Source: an uncultured Lachnospiraceae bacterium
GTDB taxonomy: Bacteria; Bacillota; Clostridia; Lachnospirales; Lachnospiraceae
NCBI GenBank assembly: GCA_905235745.1
Contig: CAJOMN010000015.1
Coordinates: forward strand, 60,225-124,224
Length of the DNA stretch: 64,000 bases
Direction: 5' to 3'
Under the pieces are notes generated by a model. That model searched no databases, was not told where the DNA came from, and saw only the letters and a list, made by a program, of their open reading frames with translations. Positions 1-9,571 of the stretch are shown one piece after another. The position numbers and the translations under genes were made by a program. Each line of letters starts with the position of its first letter. Positions within the stretch are counted from its first letter, which is position 1.

Positions 1-301
1 GGGTACCGGTCTCGAAGAGATAATAGTCGGAGTAGTCGGAGTCCTTCAGTTTGAAGTGCTCAAATACAGGCTGGAGAACGAGTATAACGTCGAGATAAAA
101 ATGGATATGCTGCCGTATGAGCATATCCGGTGGATAGTAAATACCGATATTGATATCGATAAGCTGACGGGAACATCGGATATGAAGAAAGTGACGGATC
201 TTAAGGACAGACCGCTGCTGTTATTCATCAACAGCTGGAGCATAGGTATGACACTGGAGAGAAATGAGGGACTTGAACTTGAAGAATTCTCGAGAAACTA
301 G
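1..301 (+). CDS. prfC: Peptide chain release factor 3, C-terminal part (5' end outside window)
   Basis: Release factor 3 is a translational GTPase that recycles RF1/RF2 from the terminating ribosome. Only about 99 codons are visible (reading frame from base 2). The runs VGVLQFEVLKYRLENEY and MLPYEHIRWIV match the conserved RF3 C-terminal domain; the GTPase domain lies to the left of the window. The stop is TAG at 299-301. The next gene begins inside this 3' end, so the two are probably co-transcribed. Family assignment rests on the C-terminal motif alone. Confidence 0.85.
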   Translation, partial: GTGLEEIIVGVVGVLQFEVLKYRLENEYNVEIKMDMLPYEHIRWIVNTDIDIDKLTGTSDMKKVTDLKDRPLLLFINSWSIGMTLERNEGLELEEFSRN

Positions 302-1643
302 TGCCCTGCGAAAGATATCAGATGTTATAATAACGGCATTTGCCATTGGGATTGCCACCGGTGCCCTTAGCGGATGCGATTCGCTGCCGAATCCTTTCGG
401 CAGCGGTAAAGAAACAGATGTTATTGAATCGAATGCTGATCCGGAATCTTCTTCTAATGCGATCAAGGTCATAGATATCAACGGAGACGAGCATGAGACA
501 AGCGTAAGCGTGATCGATGAGAGCGAATCCGAAGACGGCGCGGGAGCTCTTCCTGCGGGTAATCTTGCAATAGCGGCGCTCAATATGTCCGTGGATGACG
601 GCGTAAACTATGCATACAGCGAGCTGGATGAGTCCGGCAGGACATGTTACCTTGAGATATATACGGCTCTTAACGATATGCTCGAAAAGGTTGAGCTTAC
701 AAGCACGGATCCGGATGAGATAGATCTTGCATTTCGGGCTTGTATGGCGGATCATCCCGAGATCTTCTACGTCAGGGGTTATTCGATCGGAAAATACATG
801 AACGGAAACGAACTGAAGAAGATCGTATTTTCCGGTACTTATACGATGACGCCGGAGGAAGTCGAAGGTGCCCGCGAAAAGGTTGAACAATATGTAAACA
901 ATGTAATAGCGGGCGTACCTGCCGGAAGTGAATACGACAAGATCAAATATGTGTACGACTACCTGATCACAACGAATGAATATGTACCGGATTCCGTTAA
1001 CAACCAGAACATACTGAGCGTAGTCGAGAACGGCCAGACCGTATGCCAGGGCTATACGAAAGCGATGCAGCTTATCCTGAACAGGATGGGAATATTCTGT
1101 ACCCTTGTTAACGGGAGCGCATGCGGCAGCGGGGGAGTTCCCGATGCGGATGATCTTGCGAATGTCGAAGATGCCGAGTGGGGCGGACATGTGTGGAATA
1201 TCGTCAAATGCAACGGGATGTATTATAATGTTGACGTCACTTGGGGTGACGCGGCGATCACGCTTATGAACGCCGACGGGGAGACGGCGGATGATGTAGA
1301 GATCAACTATGAGTTCTTTATGGTAGACGATATCTCGCTCGATGAAACACACCGACCCGAACCCGTTGTCAGGATGCCGCGGTGCACCTCCATGAATGAT
1401 AATTATTATGTTCATGAAGGGCTTTATTTTACAGGCGTTGATCCTGACGCATTCCGAAGGGCGTTCGAATCCGAACTTGCTTCGGGCAGCAGGATCATGT
1501 TTATCAAGGCATCTTCCGCATCATCCTATGATGAGATACGAAGGCATCTGTTCGATGAGCAGAATGTTTTTGAATATATCGGGAGAACAAATGTAAGGTA
1601 TGTCGATTTCCCCGAGAGAAATTTGATCATGATTTCACTATGA
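264..1643 (+). CDS. Lipoprotein with transglutaminase-like domain
   Basis: Predicted 459-residue exported lipoprotein. Seen: a hydrophobic segment (about residues 20-36) ending in the lipobox LSGC, with Cys38 as the lipidation site; a low-complexity acidic linker to about residue 95; and a C-terminal transglutaminase-like (cysteine protease fold) domain. The probable catalytic triad is Cys261 (in TVCQGYTKAMQ), His309 (GGHVWNIV) and Asp324 (YNVDVTWGD), the usual order for this superfamily. The substrate is unknown; such domains act as cell-wall peptidases or cross-linkers, so a surface role is inferred. The ATG at 264 overlaps prfC by 38 bases. A later start would shorten the signal peptide, so 264 was kept. 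Confidence 0.75.
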   Translation: MRDLNLKNSRETSALRKISDVIITAFAIGIATGALSGCDSLPNPFGSGKETDVIESNADPESSSNAIKVIDINGDEHETSVSVIDESESEDGAGALPAGNLAIAALNMSVDDGVNYAYSELDESGRTCYLEIYTALNDMLEKVELTSTDPDEIDLAFRACMADHPEIFYVRGYSIGKYMNGNELKKIVFSGTYTMTPEEVEGAREKVEQYVNNVIAGVPAGSEYDKIKYVYDYLITTNEYVPDSVNNQNILSVVENGQTVCQGYTKAMQLILNRMGIFCTLVNGSACGSGGVPDADDLANVEDAEWGGHVWNIVKCNGMYYNVDVTWGDAAITLMNADGETADDVEINYEFFMVDDISLDETHRPEPVVRMPRCTSMNDNYYVHEGLYFTGVDPDAFRRAFESELASGSRIMFIKASSASSYDEIRRHLFDEQNVFEYIGRTNVRYVDFPERNLIMISL

Positions 1644-1724
1644 AAAGCTGACGTGTTGTGTTAAAATCTTTTTTATGATATCGGGTTTTGACCTATTATA
1701 GTATACAAGTCCGGAGGAAGAACG

Positions 1725-2087
1725 ATGGAAGAAAATTATGCGGTTTGCGATGAGACTATGGGCGATATATGCATATCGGACGAGGTTGTTGCCAATGTTG
1801 CCGTCATAGCCGCAGGCGAAGTGGAGGGCGTATCGAGCATCGTAGGATGCGGGAAGCCGAATGAACTGAAGAATATGGTCGGGATCAAGAGCCATACAAA
1901 GGATCTGCGCGTTGAGGTGTGCGAGAAAACGGTGTCCGTTGACATGGCTATTGTCGTCAAATACGGTTACTCGCTTCCGACAGTCGGAAAAGCCGTTCAG
2001 GAACGGGTCACGAGCTCCATAGAAAATATGACCGGTCTTGAAGTATCGGATGTAAATGTCCGCATCGCAGGCGTGGACGTTAAATGA
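1725..2087 (+). CDS. Asp23/Gls24 family envelope stress protein
   Basis: A 120-residue Gls24/Asp23 (DUF322) family protein. The core ISDEVVANVAVIAAGEVEGV, the central VSVDMAIVVKYGYSLP strand and the closing VSDVNVRIAGVDV are typical. In Firmicutes these small proteins associate with the membrane and with cell-envelope homeostasis; the molecular role is not established. The ATG is preceded by CCGGAGGAAGAACG, a strong ribosome site. It directly precedes nusB, the common clostridial arrangement. Length is normal for the family. Confidence 0.88.
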   Translation: MEENYAVCDETMGDICISDEVVANVAVIAAGEVEGVSSIVGCGKPNELKNMVGIKSHTKDLRVEVCEKTVSVDMAIVVKYGYSLPTVGKAVQERVTSSIENMTGLEVSDVNVRIAGVDVK

Positions 2088-2103
2088 TTGGCAGGTTGCA
2101 GGG

Positions 2104-2532
2104 ATGACAAGATCGCTTGTGAGGGAGCATCTCTTCAAGCTCCTGTTTCGAATCGAGTTCAATTCACCGGAAGACATGCCGGAGCAGATCCGCCTGTATT
2201 TTGAGGACGCGATCGAGGACGAGGATTACAAGAGCACCGGATCTGATATTTCGCCGGCAGACAGAGATTATATCAGGAATAAATATGACCGTATCGTCGA
2301 AAAGCTTCCCGAGATAGATGCGATGATCGACAGTTCGGCAAAGGGATGGAGCATAGCAAGGATCGGTAAGGTGGAATTGTCGGTGCTAAGGCTTGCGATA
2401 TATGAAATGCTCTACGATGAAGACATACCGGTGGGAGTGGCAATAGATGAAGCCGTTGAGCTTGCCAAGAGATTCGGACAGGAATCGAGCGGATCTTTTG
2501 TTAACGGTATTCTCGCGACACTTGCAAAATAG
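2104..2532 (+). CDS. nusB: Transcription antitermination factor NusB
   Basis: All-helical RNA-binding protein that, with NusE/S10, binds boxA and supports antitermination of rRNA operons. From the ATG at 2104 the product is 142 residues and starts MTRSLVREHLFKLLFRIEF, the normal NusB N-terminus. The C-terminal half has the conserved LSVLRLAIYEMLYDEDIPVG and NEAVELAK-like (IDEAVELAKRFGQESSGSFV) segments ending in NGILATL. A longer reading frame exists upstream to 2056 but would overlap the Gls24 gene and add non-family residues, so 2104 was chosen. Operon with xseA, 8 bases downstream. Confidence 0.93.
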   Translation: MTRSLVREHLFKLLFRIEFNSPEDMPEQIRLYFEDAIEDEDYKSTGSDISPADRDYIRNKYDRIVEKLPEIDAMIDSSAKGWSIARIGKVELSVLRLAIYEMLYDEDIPVGVAIDEAVELAKRFGQESSGSFVNGILATLAK

Positions 2533-2540
2533 TCTGTTTT

Positions 2541-3752
2541 ATGAATGTTTATACAGTCGGGCAGATCAATGCCTACATCAAAAATATGTTCACGCAGGAT
2601 TATTTCCTGCATTCGGTTTATGTTGCGGGAGAGGTAAGCAATCTGAAATACCACTCCTCAGGTCACATATATTTCACCCTGAAAGATGAAACGGGAATAA
2701 TACCGGCTGTTATGTTTCGGTCGAACGCCTCCAAAATGACACGGAAACTGTCTGACGGCGACATGATAGAAGCATACGGCTCCGTTAATATCTATGAAAG
2801 ATCCGGAAGCTACCAGCTGTATGTGACATCGGTCAGGCAGGCAGGCGAGGGCGCAAAGCACGAGGAGCTTGAACGGCTGAAGCAAAGATTATCCGAAATG
2901 GGCATGTTCGACAATATGTACAAGAAGCCGCTTCCGAAATATGCTTTCCGCGTAGGAGTTGTAACTTCGCCGACCGGCTCGGTGATTCATGACATCAGGC
3001 AGGTGGCGGCAAGACGTAATCCGGGAGTCGAGATAATCCTTCACCCGGCAAAGGTTCAGGGAGAGGGTGCCGCGCAGTCGGTCATTGAAGGTATACGATC
3101 CCTTGAACAGGACGGCGTTGATGTCATCATTATAGGAAGAGGAGGCGGATCGGACGAGGATCTGTCGGCGTTTAATGATGAAGCGCTTGCCCATGCGATA
3201 TTTGACTGCACTGTTCCGGTTGTGTCGGCGGTAGGGCACGGCGACGACGAATCGATAACCGACATGGTCGCGGATGTCCACGCTCCCACACCTTCCGCAG
3301 CGGCAGAGCTTACAGTATTTCTGTATGAAGATTATGTCCGGGACGTCAACATGCGCATCATGACAATGGAGCGCCTCATGCAAAAGCGTATAGACGATAA
3401 GCGTGCGCATTTCCGGCAGCTTAGCCTTCGCATGGAAGCATTAAGCCCCGGAGCGAAGATAAGGATGCAGCGCATGCTCTGTACGAACAGGGAGCAGAAG
3501 CTTGACGATATGATGAACAGGAAACTTGACGCGGCAAAGCACAAGGTGCTTATATATATAGAAAAGTACAGGGCATTGTCTCCTCTGGAGAAGATCGGAC
3601 ACGGGTATGCCGCGGTCACGGATGGAAACGGGGCAAGAATAACAGATGTTACTGCTGTTAGTCCCGGCGATATGTTAAGGCTTATAATGAGGGAAGGACT
3701 CATTGAGGCAAAGGCTGCAAGAATAGAGGTAAGAGAACAGGATGACACTTGA
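2541..3752 (+). CDS. xseA: Exodeoxyribonuclease VII large subunit
   Basis: Catalytic subunit of exonuclease VII, which degrades single-stranded DNA in both directions to acid-insoluble oligonucleotides. It is 403 residues. Order of parts: an OB-fold DNA-binding domain (residues ~1-100, with GEVSNLKYHSSGHIYFTLKD); the catalytic domain with the signature GRGGGSDEDLSAFNDE; then SAVGHGDDESITDMVADVHA and TPSAAAEL; and a C-terminal coiled coil that would bind XseB. No clear Shine-Dalgarno precedes the ATG at 2541, so translation is probably coupled to nusB. Its end overlaps xseB by 11 bases. Confidence 0.95.
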   Translation: MNVYTVGQINAYIKNMFTQDYFLHSVYVAGEVSNLKYHSSGHIYFTLKDETGIIPAVMFRSNASKMTRKLSDGDMIEAYGSVNIYERSGSYQLYVTSVRQAGEGAKHEELERLKQRLSEMGMFDNMYKKPLPKYAFRVGVVTSPTGSVIHDIRQVAARRNPGVEIILHPAKVQGEGAAQSVIEGIRSLEQDGVDVIIIGRGGGSDEDLSAFNDEALAHAIFDCTVPVVSAVGHGDDESITDMVADVHAPTPSAAAELTVFLYEDYVRDVNMRIMTMERLMQKRIDDKRAHFRQLSLRMEALSPGAKIRMQRMLCTNREQKLDDMMNRKLDAAKHKVLIYIEKYRALSPLEKIGHGYAAVTDGNGARITDVTAVSPGDMLRLIMREGLIEAKAARIEVREQDDT

Positions 3753-3924
3753 AGAGACTTTTGAAAAGATCGATGCCGTAATGGAAAAGCTCTCGGACGA
3801 TTCACTTCCGCTTGAAGAGTCTTTTGCCGTTTACAAAGAGGGCATGGTACTGCTGGACGGATGTAAGAAGATAATTGACGATGTAGAGAAGAAGGTCGCG
3901 GAACTGGCAGAAGATGATACTTGA
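3742..3924 (+). CDS. xseB: Exodeoxyribonuclease VII small subunit
   Basis: A 60-residue helical hairpin subunit of exonuclease VII. It has the family motif LEETFEKIDAVMEKLSDDSL followed by PLEESFAVYKEGMVLLDGCK and an acidic tail. Several copies clamp the long helices of XseA. The start codon lies inside the 3' end of xseA and its stop lies inside the start of dxs, so translation of all three is coupled. Length is normal for the family. Confidence 0.93.
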   Translation: MTLEETFEKIDAVMEKLSDDSLPLEESFAVYKEGMVLLDGCKKIIDDVEKKVAELAEDDT

Positions 3925-5779
3925 TTCGATTAACAAGACAAATGATATTAAGAATGTCGGTGACGGAGACCTTGATGAGCTGGCTCAGGAGATCAGGGAT
4001 TTTCTGATCGAGAAGATAAGCGTTAACGGGGGTCACTTGGGATCCAATCTCGGCGCCGTTGAGCTTACGATGGCTCTCCATCTTGCGGCTGACCTTCCGA
4101 GGGACAGGATAGTCTGGGATGTGGGGCATCAAAGTTATACGCATAAGATCCTTACGGGACGCAAGGATGAGTTCGACACTCTTCGCAAGTTCGGGGGGAT
4201 AAGCGGTTTTCCGAAGAGACGCGAGAGCAACTGCGACGCTTTTGATACCGGACATTCGTCCACATCCATATCCGCGGGTCTCGGTCTTGTGAAGGCAAGG
4301 GATCTTGCCGGAGATGATTACGGCGTCTATGCGGTCATAGGAGACGGGGCGCTGACCGGCGGAATGGCCTATGAAGCGTTCAACAATGCTGCCGATCTTA
4401 AGACCAACTATGTTATCGTCCTCAATGACAATAATATGTCAATTGCGGAAAACGTAGGAGGAATGTCAAGCTATCTGCAGGATATACGTACCGCGGACGC
4501 ATACCGTAACTTCAAGATGGGTCTTGAGGATGCGCTCAATAAGATCCCGGGCGGCGTTGCGGTCGTAGACAAACTCAAAAAATACAAGAGCAGCTTCAAG
4601 CAGCTCGTTGTTCCCGGAATGTTCTTTGAAGACATGGGGATCACATACTTAGGTCCGGTTGACGGACACGACATCAAGGCGATGGTCAAGGTGTTCGGCG
4701 AGGCGAGAAGATACCCGAAATGCGTCATAGTGCATGTCCTGACGCAGAAGGGCAAGGGTTACGCTCCTGCCGAACGGCATCCGGCAAGATTCCACGGGGC
4801 AGAGCCTTTTGATATCGAAACGGGGCTTCCCGCGGTCAACCGTACCAAGGCAAATTACACAGATGTATTTTCGACAGTGATGCTCAAGCTTGGCGAGAGG
4901 AATCCGAAGGTGTGCGCGATCACTGCCGCGATGCCGGACGGAACCGGACTCAAACGATTTTCCCGCAGGTTTCCGGAGAGGTTCTTTGATGTGGGGATAG
5001 CGGAGGAACACGCGGTGACGTTTGCCGCAGGACTCGCTGCGGGCGGCTTTATCCCGGTCGTAGCGATATATTCGTCGTTCCTGCAAAGGGCATACGATCA
5101 GATAATACATGATGTGTGTATCCAGAATCTGCCTGTAGTGTTCGCGATAGACAGGGCGGGTATCGTCGGTGCCGACGGCGAGACCCATCAGGGGATATTC
5201 GACCTGTCATACCTGTCAAGCATTCCGAACATGACTGTTATGGCACCGAAGAACAAGTGGGAGTTCTCGGACATGCTCAAATTTGCCGTAGCATTCGGCG
5301 CTCCCATTGCGGTCAGATATCCGAGAGGGTTGGCGTACGACGGGCTTGAGGAGTTCCGGAAGCCTGTAATATACGGTCAGAGCGAGATCATATATGAGGA
5401 GTCGGAGATAGTCCTGTATGCAGTCGGAAGCATGGTAAAGACTGCGGAGGAGGTCAGGAACGTGCTCAAGACGGAATACGGAAAGCATGTTTCGCTCGTA
5501 AATGCGCGTTTTGTTAAACCCATCGACAGGGAAATGGTAAGTTATCTGGCCAAACAGCACAGGCTTATAGTCACTATGGAGGAAAATGTCGCAAGCGGCG
5601 GCTTCGGCGAAAAGGTCAGGCAGTGTGCGGATGAGGGAAAGCTTCCGGTCGACGTGCTCGTATGTACGCTTCCGGACGATTATGTCGAACACGGAAACGT
5701 GAGCATACTTGCGCATGAAGTCGGCATAGACTGCGGATCAATAGTGGAGAAAATCATGAACCATGAAAAAGAGGCTTGA
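3914..5779 (+). CDS. dxs: 1-deoxy-D-xylulose-5-phosphate synthase
   Basis: Thiamine-diphosphate enzyme that joins pyruvate and glyceraldehyde 3-phosphate, the first step of the MEP isoprenoid pathway; cytosolic. It is 621 residues, a normal length. Visible parts: N-terminal GGHLGSNLGAVELTMALH with the His used in catalysis; WDVGHQSYTHKILTGR; the ThDP/Mg motif GDGALTGGMAYEAFNNA with NDNNMSIAENVGGMSSYL; a pyrimidine-binding domain with FDVGIAEEHAVTFAAGLA; and a C-terminal transketolase-like domain. The gene overlaps xseB by 11 bases and tlyA by 17 bases. Confidence 0.96.
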   Translation: MILDSINKTNDIKNVGDGDLDELAQEIRDFLIEKISVNGGHLGSNLGAVELTMALHLAADLPRDRIVWDVGHQSYTHKILTGRKDEFDTLRKFGGISGFPKRRESNCDAFDTGHSSTSISAGLGLVKARDLAGDDYGVYAVIGDGALTGGMAYEAFNNAADLKTNYVIVLNDNNMSIAENVGGMSSYLQDIRTADAYRNFKMGLEDALNKIPGGVAVVDKLKKYKSSFKQLVVPGMFFEDMGITYLGPVDGHDIKAMVKVFGEARRYPKCVIVHVLTQKGKGYAPAERHPARFHGAEPFDIETGLPAVNRTKANYTDVFSTVMLKLGERNPKVCAITAAMPDGTGLKRFSRRFPERFFDVGIAEEHAVTFAAGLAAGGFIPVVAIYSSFLQRAYDQIIHDVCIQNLPVVFAIDRAGIVGADGETHQGIFDLSYLSSIPNMTVMAPKNKWEFSDMLKFAVAFGAPIAVRYPRGLAYDGLEEFRKPVIYGQSEIIYEESEIVLYAVGSMVKTAEEVRNVLKTEYGKHVSLVNARFVKPIDREMVSYLAKQHRLIVTMEENVASGGFGEKVRQCADEGKLPVDVLVCTLPDDYVEHGNVSILAHEVGIDCGSIVEKIMNHEKEA

Positions 5780-6566
5780 TGTCATACTTACGGAAAGGCA
5801 GCTTGCCGGATCAAGGGAGAAGGCCAAGGCCATAATCATGAGCGGGAACGTGTTTGTAAAGGGCGTTCGCGAAGACAAGGCAGGGGCGACATTTGATGAG
5901 AATGAGGAGGATATAGTCGTTCGCGGCAATCCGCAAAAGTATGTCAGCCGCGGAGGATACAAGCTCGAGAAGGCAATAGAGGAATTCGGGATAGATCTTG
6001 CCGGCCTCGTGTGTATGGATATCGGGAGCTCGACCGGGGGATTTACCGACTGTATGCTGCAAAACGGCGCATCAAAGGTCTATTCGATAGACGTCGGAAC
6101 GGGACAGCTCGCGTGGAAGCTTCGAAACGATGAACGCGTAGTATGCATGGAGAAGACAAATTTCCGGTATGTGACGCCTGAGAGGATACCCGATCCGGTC
6201 GATTTTGCATCCGCCGATGTATCGTTCATATCCCTTGACAAGATACTCCCGGCGGCATATCCGATACTAAACGGCAGCGGCAGAATGGTATGCCTGATCA
6301 AGCCGCAGTTTGAAGCCGGAAGGGAGCAGGTCGGCAAAAAGGGCGTTGTAAGAGACCGCAGCGTTCATGAGCAGGTCATCGGGAAAGTGATAAATGCCGC
6401 AAGAGAGTACGGATTCTCGCCGGAGGGTCTTACGTATTCGCCGATAAAGGGGCCGGAGGGCAATATAGAATATCTGTTACTGCTTGCCAAAGACGGCGAA
6501 GCCGATACCGAAAATATAGAGGGCAGCATTAAAATAACAGTTGATACCGCATTTGAGAGGCTGTAA
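5763..6566 (+). CDS. tlyA: TlyA family rRNA (cytidine-2'-O)-methyltransferase
   Basis: A 267-residue SAM-dependent ribose methyltransferase of the TlyA/hemolysin A family, acting on 16S and/or 23S rRNA. An N-terminal S4 RNA-binding domain (residues ~1-60, with RLDVILTERQLAGSREKAKA) is followed by an FtsJ-like Rossmann domain with the SAM motif DIGSSTGGFTDCMLQNGA and later SADVSFISLDKILP. The older hemolysin name is historical. The start lies inside dxs; the stop abuts the nadK ATG. This position between dxs and nadK is conserved in Firmicutes. Confidence 0.93.
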   Translation: MKKRLDVILTERQLAGSREKAKAIIMSGNVFVKGVREDKAGATFDENEEDIVVRGNPQKYVSRGGYKLEKAIEEFGIDLAGLVCMDIGSSTGGFTDCMLQNGASKVYSIDVGTGQLAWKLRNDERVVCMEKTNFRYVTPERIPDPVDFASADVSFISLDKILPAAYPILNGSGRMVCLIKPQFEAGREQVGKKGVVRDRSVHEQVIGKVINAAREYGFSPEGLTYSPIKGPEGNIEYLLLLAKDGEADTENIEGSIKITVDTAFERL

Positions 6567-7418
6567 ATGGATAAATTCTTTGTTATCACAAATGAAAAAA
6601 GGGACAGGGACAGCGAGCGCGCCATACAGATACGCGATTATCTCCTCTCGCGCCAAAAATCATGCGATTATGTCGCCATAGAACGCGACAGCGCGGATAC
6701 GAGCGAAGAGATACAAAGGATCCGGGCGCTTTCCGATGATACCGATGCAGTGATAGTACTCGGAGGGGACGGAACATTTATACAGTCCGCCGGAATACTT
6801 GCCCCCAAAAAGATACCGATGATCGGCGTCAATCTCGGACATCTCGGATATCTGGCCGAGGTCGACAAGGAAAACATAACATCTGCTCTTGAAAAATTGA
6901 TAAACGATGATTTTGAGATAGAAGAGCGCATGATGATTTCGGGAACACTTGTTATTAAAAATACCGACCACGGTGAACACTTTGCCGTGAATGATATAGT
7001 CCTGAAGACCACCGGTTCATCGGTACTAAGCTACAGGATAGAGGTTAACGGCACGTATCTCACCACGATATCCGCTGACGGTATTATAGCTTCGACGCCC
7101 ACAGGCTCGACCGCATACAATATGTCTGCCGGAGGCCCGATAGTCGAACCGGGAACTTCAATGATAGTGCTGACGCCAATCTGTCCGCTTGAAGCCGTGA
7201 GCCGTTCGGTCGTACTGTCGGGGGATGATACTATTGTCATACGGGTGATCAATTCTTCATCAAGGCAGGGCAGGACCTCGGGAGTGTATTTTGACGGAAC
7301 GGGAGAGTATATGCTGTCCAACAATGACGAGGTCATAATCAGAAGCGCGAAGGACAGGATGAGACTGATAAAGCTTTCCAAAGAGAGCTTTCTCGAAGTA
7401 CTGTCGAGAAAGATGTGA
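6567..7418 (+). CDS. nadK: NAD kinase
   Basis: ATP-dependent phosphorylation of NAD to NADP; cytosolic, usually tetrameric. It is 283 residues. The diagnostic GGDGTFIQSAG motif is at about residue 68, followed by GVNLGHLGYLAEV and the substrate motif ASTPTGSTAYNMSAGGPIV. The ATG directly follows the tlyA stop with no gap. Its stop codon overlaps the GTG start of argR. Length and motif spacing are normal. Confidence 0.95.
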   Translation: MDKFFVITNEKRDRDSERAIQIRDYLLSRQKSCDYVAIERDSADTSEEIQRIRALSDDTDAVIVLGGDGTFIQSAGILAPKKIPMIGVNLGHLGYLAEVDKENITSALEKLINDDFEIEERMMISGTLVIKNTDHGEHFAVNDIVLKTTGSSVLSYRIEVNGTYLTTISADGIIASTPTGSTAYNMSAGGPIVEPGTSMIVLTPICPLEAVSRSVVLSGDDTIVIRVINSSSRQGRTSGVYFDGTGEYMLSNNDEVIIRSAKDRMRLIKLSKESFLEVLSRKM

Positions 7419-7882
7419 TCATGAAAAACTACAGACATCAGAAGATAATGGAGATAATAGGTTCGTCGGAGGTTGAGACGCAGGAGGAGCTTGCCAGGCT
7501 CCTCGGAGAAGCCGGATTCAACGTGACCCAGGCGACCGTATCAAGGGATATCAAACAGCTTAACCTAAGGAAGATACCTTCTTCGTCAGGCAGACAGTGT
7601 TATGCCGCATCGGGAAACAAAGAGACCGTGGACGGCAACAGGCTTGTCGGGATACTGAAGGCGGGCTTTGTGTCTATGGAGGCTGCCTCCAACATACTTG
7701 TAATCAAGACCGTTTCGGGCATGGCAATGGCTGTTGCCGCAGCGATCGACGCTCTTTCGATACCGAAAATGGCCGGATGCATTGCAGGAGACGATACGAT
7801 AATGTGCGCGATACGCTCCGCCGAGGATATACCCGCCGTGAAGGAGACCATAGAAAAACTGATCGACAGTCCGGAAAGTTAG
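7415..7882 (+). CDS. argR: Arginine repressor ArgR/AhrC
   Basis: Hexameric arginine-responsive regulator of arginine biosynthesis and catabolism. It is 155 residues from GTG 7415, or 153 from ATG 7421. The N-terminal winged helix has the signature QEELARLLGEAGFNVTQATV and SRDIKQLNLRKIP; the C-terminal domain carries the arginine-binding GDDTIMCAIRS loop. The GTGA overlap with nadK favours coupled translation from 7415, though the ATG two codons later is equally plausible. Presence between nadK and recN is a standard Firmicute order. Confidence 0.94.
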   Translation: MIMKNYRHQKIMEIIGSSEVETQEELARLLGEAGFNVTQATVSRDIKQLNLRKIPSSSGRQCYAASGNKETVDGNRLVGILKAGFVSMEAASNILVIKTVSGMAMAVAAAIDALSIPKMAGCIAGDDTIMCAIRSAEDIPAVKETIEKLIDSPES

Positions 7883-7891
7883 GAAGGTGCC

Positions 7892-9571
7892 ATGCTTCAG
7901 AGCCTGCATGTTAAAAATATAGCGCTTATAGATGATGTTGAGATCGAATTTACCGACGGCCTTAATATACTCACCGGGGAAACCGGCGCCGGCAAATCGA
8001 TCATAATAGATTCCGTCAATTTTGCGCTCGGCGCGAGAATGCCGAAGGATATCGTAAGATCGGACAGCGACTATGCGCTGTGCGAACTCGTCTTTGCGGT
8101 CGATGACGACGAGACTATAGGTAAGCTTGGCGAACTTGATATTATGTTAACCGATGACCAGGTGATATTGCAGCGACGTATCGCCGGCGGCAAGACAACA
8201 TGCAAAGTAAACGGAGAAACAGTGCCCGCATCTGTCATGCGCCGTATCTCCGAGCATCTTATCGATATCCACGGACAGCATGAACACCAGTCACTCCTGT
8301 ATCGGAGCAATCACAAGCTTCTGCTGGACAGCTTCTGCGGGGATGGTCTCAATTCCGAGTTATGTAAACTAAGCGAACTCTATGACAGTTATAAAGCCGT
8401 AAAAGACGAATATGAGCATGCCCTGCAGTCAAGGGATTCGGTTGCCGGGGAGCTTGACTATTCAAGGTTTGTCGCTGCCGAGATAGAAGCCGCCGCGCTG
8501 CATGACGGCGAGGATGAAGAGCTTGAGAGTGATTACTCCAGAATGAACAACTCCCGCAGGATCGCGGAAACGCTCTCGCAGGTGATGCTCGCACTGTCTA
8601 CCGGAGATGAAAGCGCATCTTCGATGATAAGCTACGCTCTGTCACACCTCAGGCAGGCAGTTGATCTTGATGACGGTGCAAGAGCTTTGTTTGACCAGCT
8701 GACAGCGGCAGAGGATGTTCTTGCCGACTGTATCCGTTCGATGTCCGCGTATGAGGAGAGCCTCGAGTTTTCTCCGGAGGATTATGAGCGTACCAAAGAG
8801 CGTCTGGACGTTATCAATAATCTCAAGATGAAATACGGACAGACAATAGACAGTATTAATGAAAGACTTGCCGCAGAGTCCGAAAAGATCGCGAGACTGA
8901 CGGATTACGAGACCTATATCAGTGATCTGGAGCAAAGATCCCGTGAATTACATGATAAACTGCTAGAAGTATGCGAACGCATATCGCATATAAGGCGCAA
9001 GGAAGCGGCGATACTGCAGGAGGAGATCGTTGCCGCTCTTAACAACCTCAATTTTCTCGATGCCAGATTTGAGATAGCCATAACCTCCGATAAGGAAAAG
9101 ATCGCACGGGACGGGTACGATGATGTCGAGTTCATGATCTCCACCAACCCGGGTGAAGAGCAAAAACCCCTTACAAGTGTTGCATCCGGAGGCGAACTGT
9201 CAAGGATCATGCTTGCATTAAAATCAGTTCTTGCAAAACGTGATAATATAGGTACTCTCATATTTGATGAGATAGATACCGGGATAAGCGGCAGAACCGC
9301 ACAGCTTGTTGCCGACAGAATGTCGGATATCGCCGCAAGCCATCAGGTTATAGCGGTCACACATCTGCCGCAGATAGCCTCCCATGCGGATACGCATTTT
9401 GTCATAGAAAAAGAGGCTGACGGAATGCACACGACTACAAGTGTCAGAGTTTTATCATACGATGAATCCGTGGCCGAGCTTGCGAGAATGCTTGCCGGCT
9501 CCGAGATAACCGATGCCGTAATGGATAATGCGGCGGAGCTTAAAAGAAATGCCGGGAGATATACCGATTGA
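7892..9571 (+). CDS. recN: DNA repair protein RecN
   Basis: SMC-like ATPase used in double-strand break repair. It is 559 residues. The N-terminal Walker A GETGAGKSIIIDSVNFALG is followed by a QHEHQSLL segment, two long coiled-coil arms (about residues 150-370), and the C-terminal ABC signature SVASGGELSRIMLALKSVL, Walker B LIFDEIDTGISG and the HLPQIASHADTHF segment typical of RecN. GGAAGGTG precedes the ATG. The TGA stop overlaps the TTG start of the next gene. Confidence 0.95.
   Translation: MLQSLHVKNIALIDDVEIEFTDGLNILTGETGAGKSIIIDSVNFALGARMPKDIVRSDSDYALCELVFAVDDDETIGKLGELDIMLTDDQVILQRRIAGGKTTCKVNGETVPASVMRRISEHLIDIHGQHEHQSLLYRSNHKLLLDSFCGDGLNSELCKLSELYDSYKAVKDEYEHALQSRDSVAGELDYSRFVAAEIEAAALHDGEDEELESDYSRMNNSRRIAETLSQVMLALSTGDESASSMISYALSHLRQAVDLDDGARALFDQLTAAEDVLADCIRSMSAYEESLEFSPEDYERTKERLDVINNLKMKYGQTIDSINERLAAESEKIARLTDYETYISDLEQRSRELHDKLLEVCERISHIRRKEAAILQEEIVAALNNLNFLDARFEIAITSDKEKIARDGYDDVEFMISTNPGEEQKPLTSVASGGELSRIMLALKSVLAKRDNIGTLIFDEIDTGISGRTAQLVADRMSDIAASHQVIAVTHLPQIASHADTHFVIEKEADGMHTTTSVRVLSYDESVAELARMLAGSEITDAVMDNAAELKRNAGRYTD

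Noticed and set aside
318..1415. Long minus-strand open frame (365 codons)
   Set aside because: It lies wholly antisense to the transglutaminase-like lipoprotein, has no ribosome site and no recognisable protein features; it is a shadow frame.
3332..4255. Minus-strand frame of 307 codons across xseA, xseB and dxs
   Set aside because: All three plus-strand genes are well supported by motifs; the antisense frame has low-complexity composition typical of a shadow.
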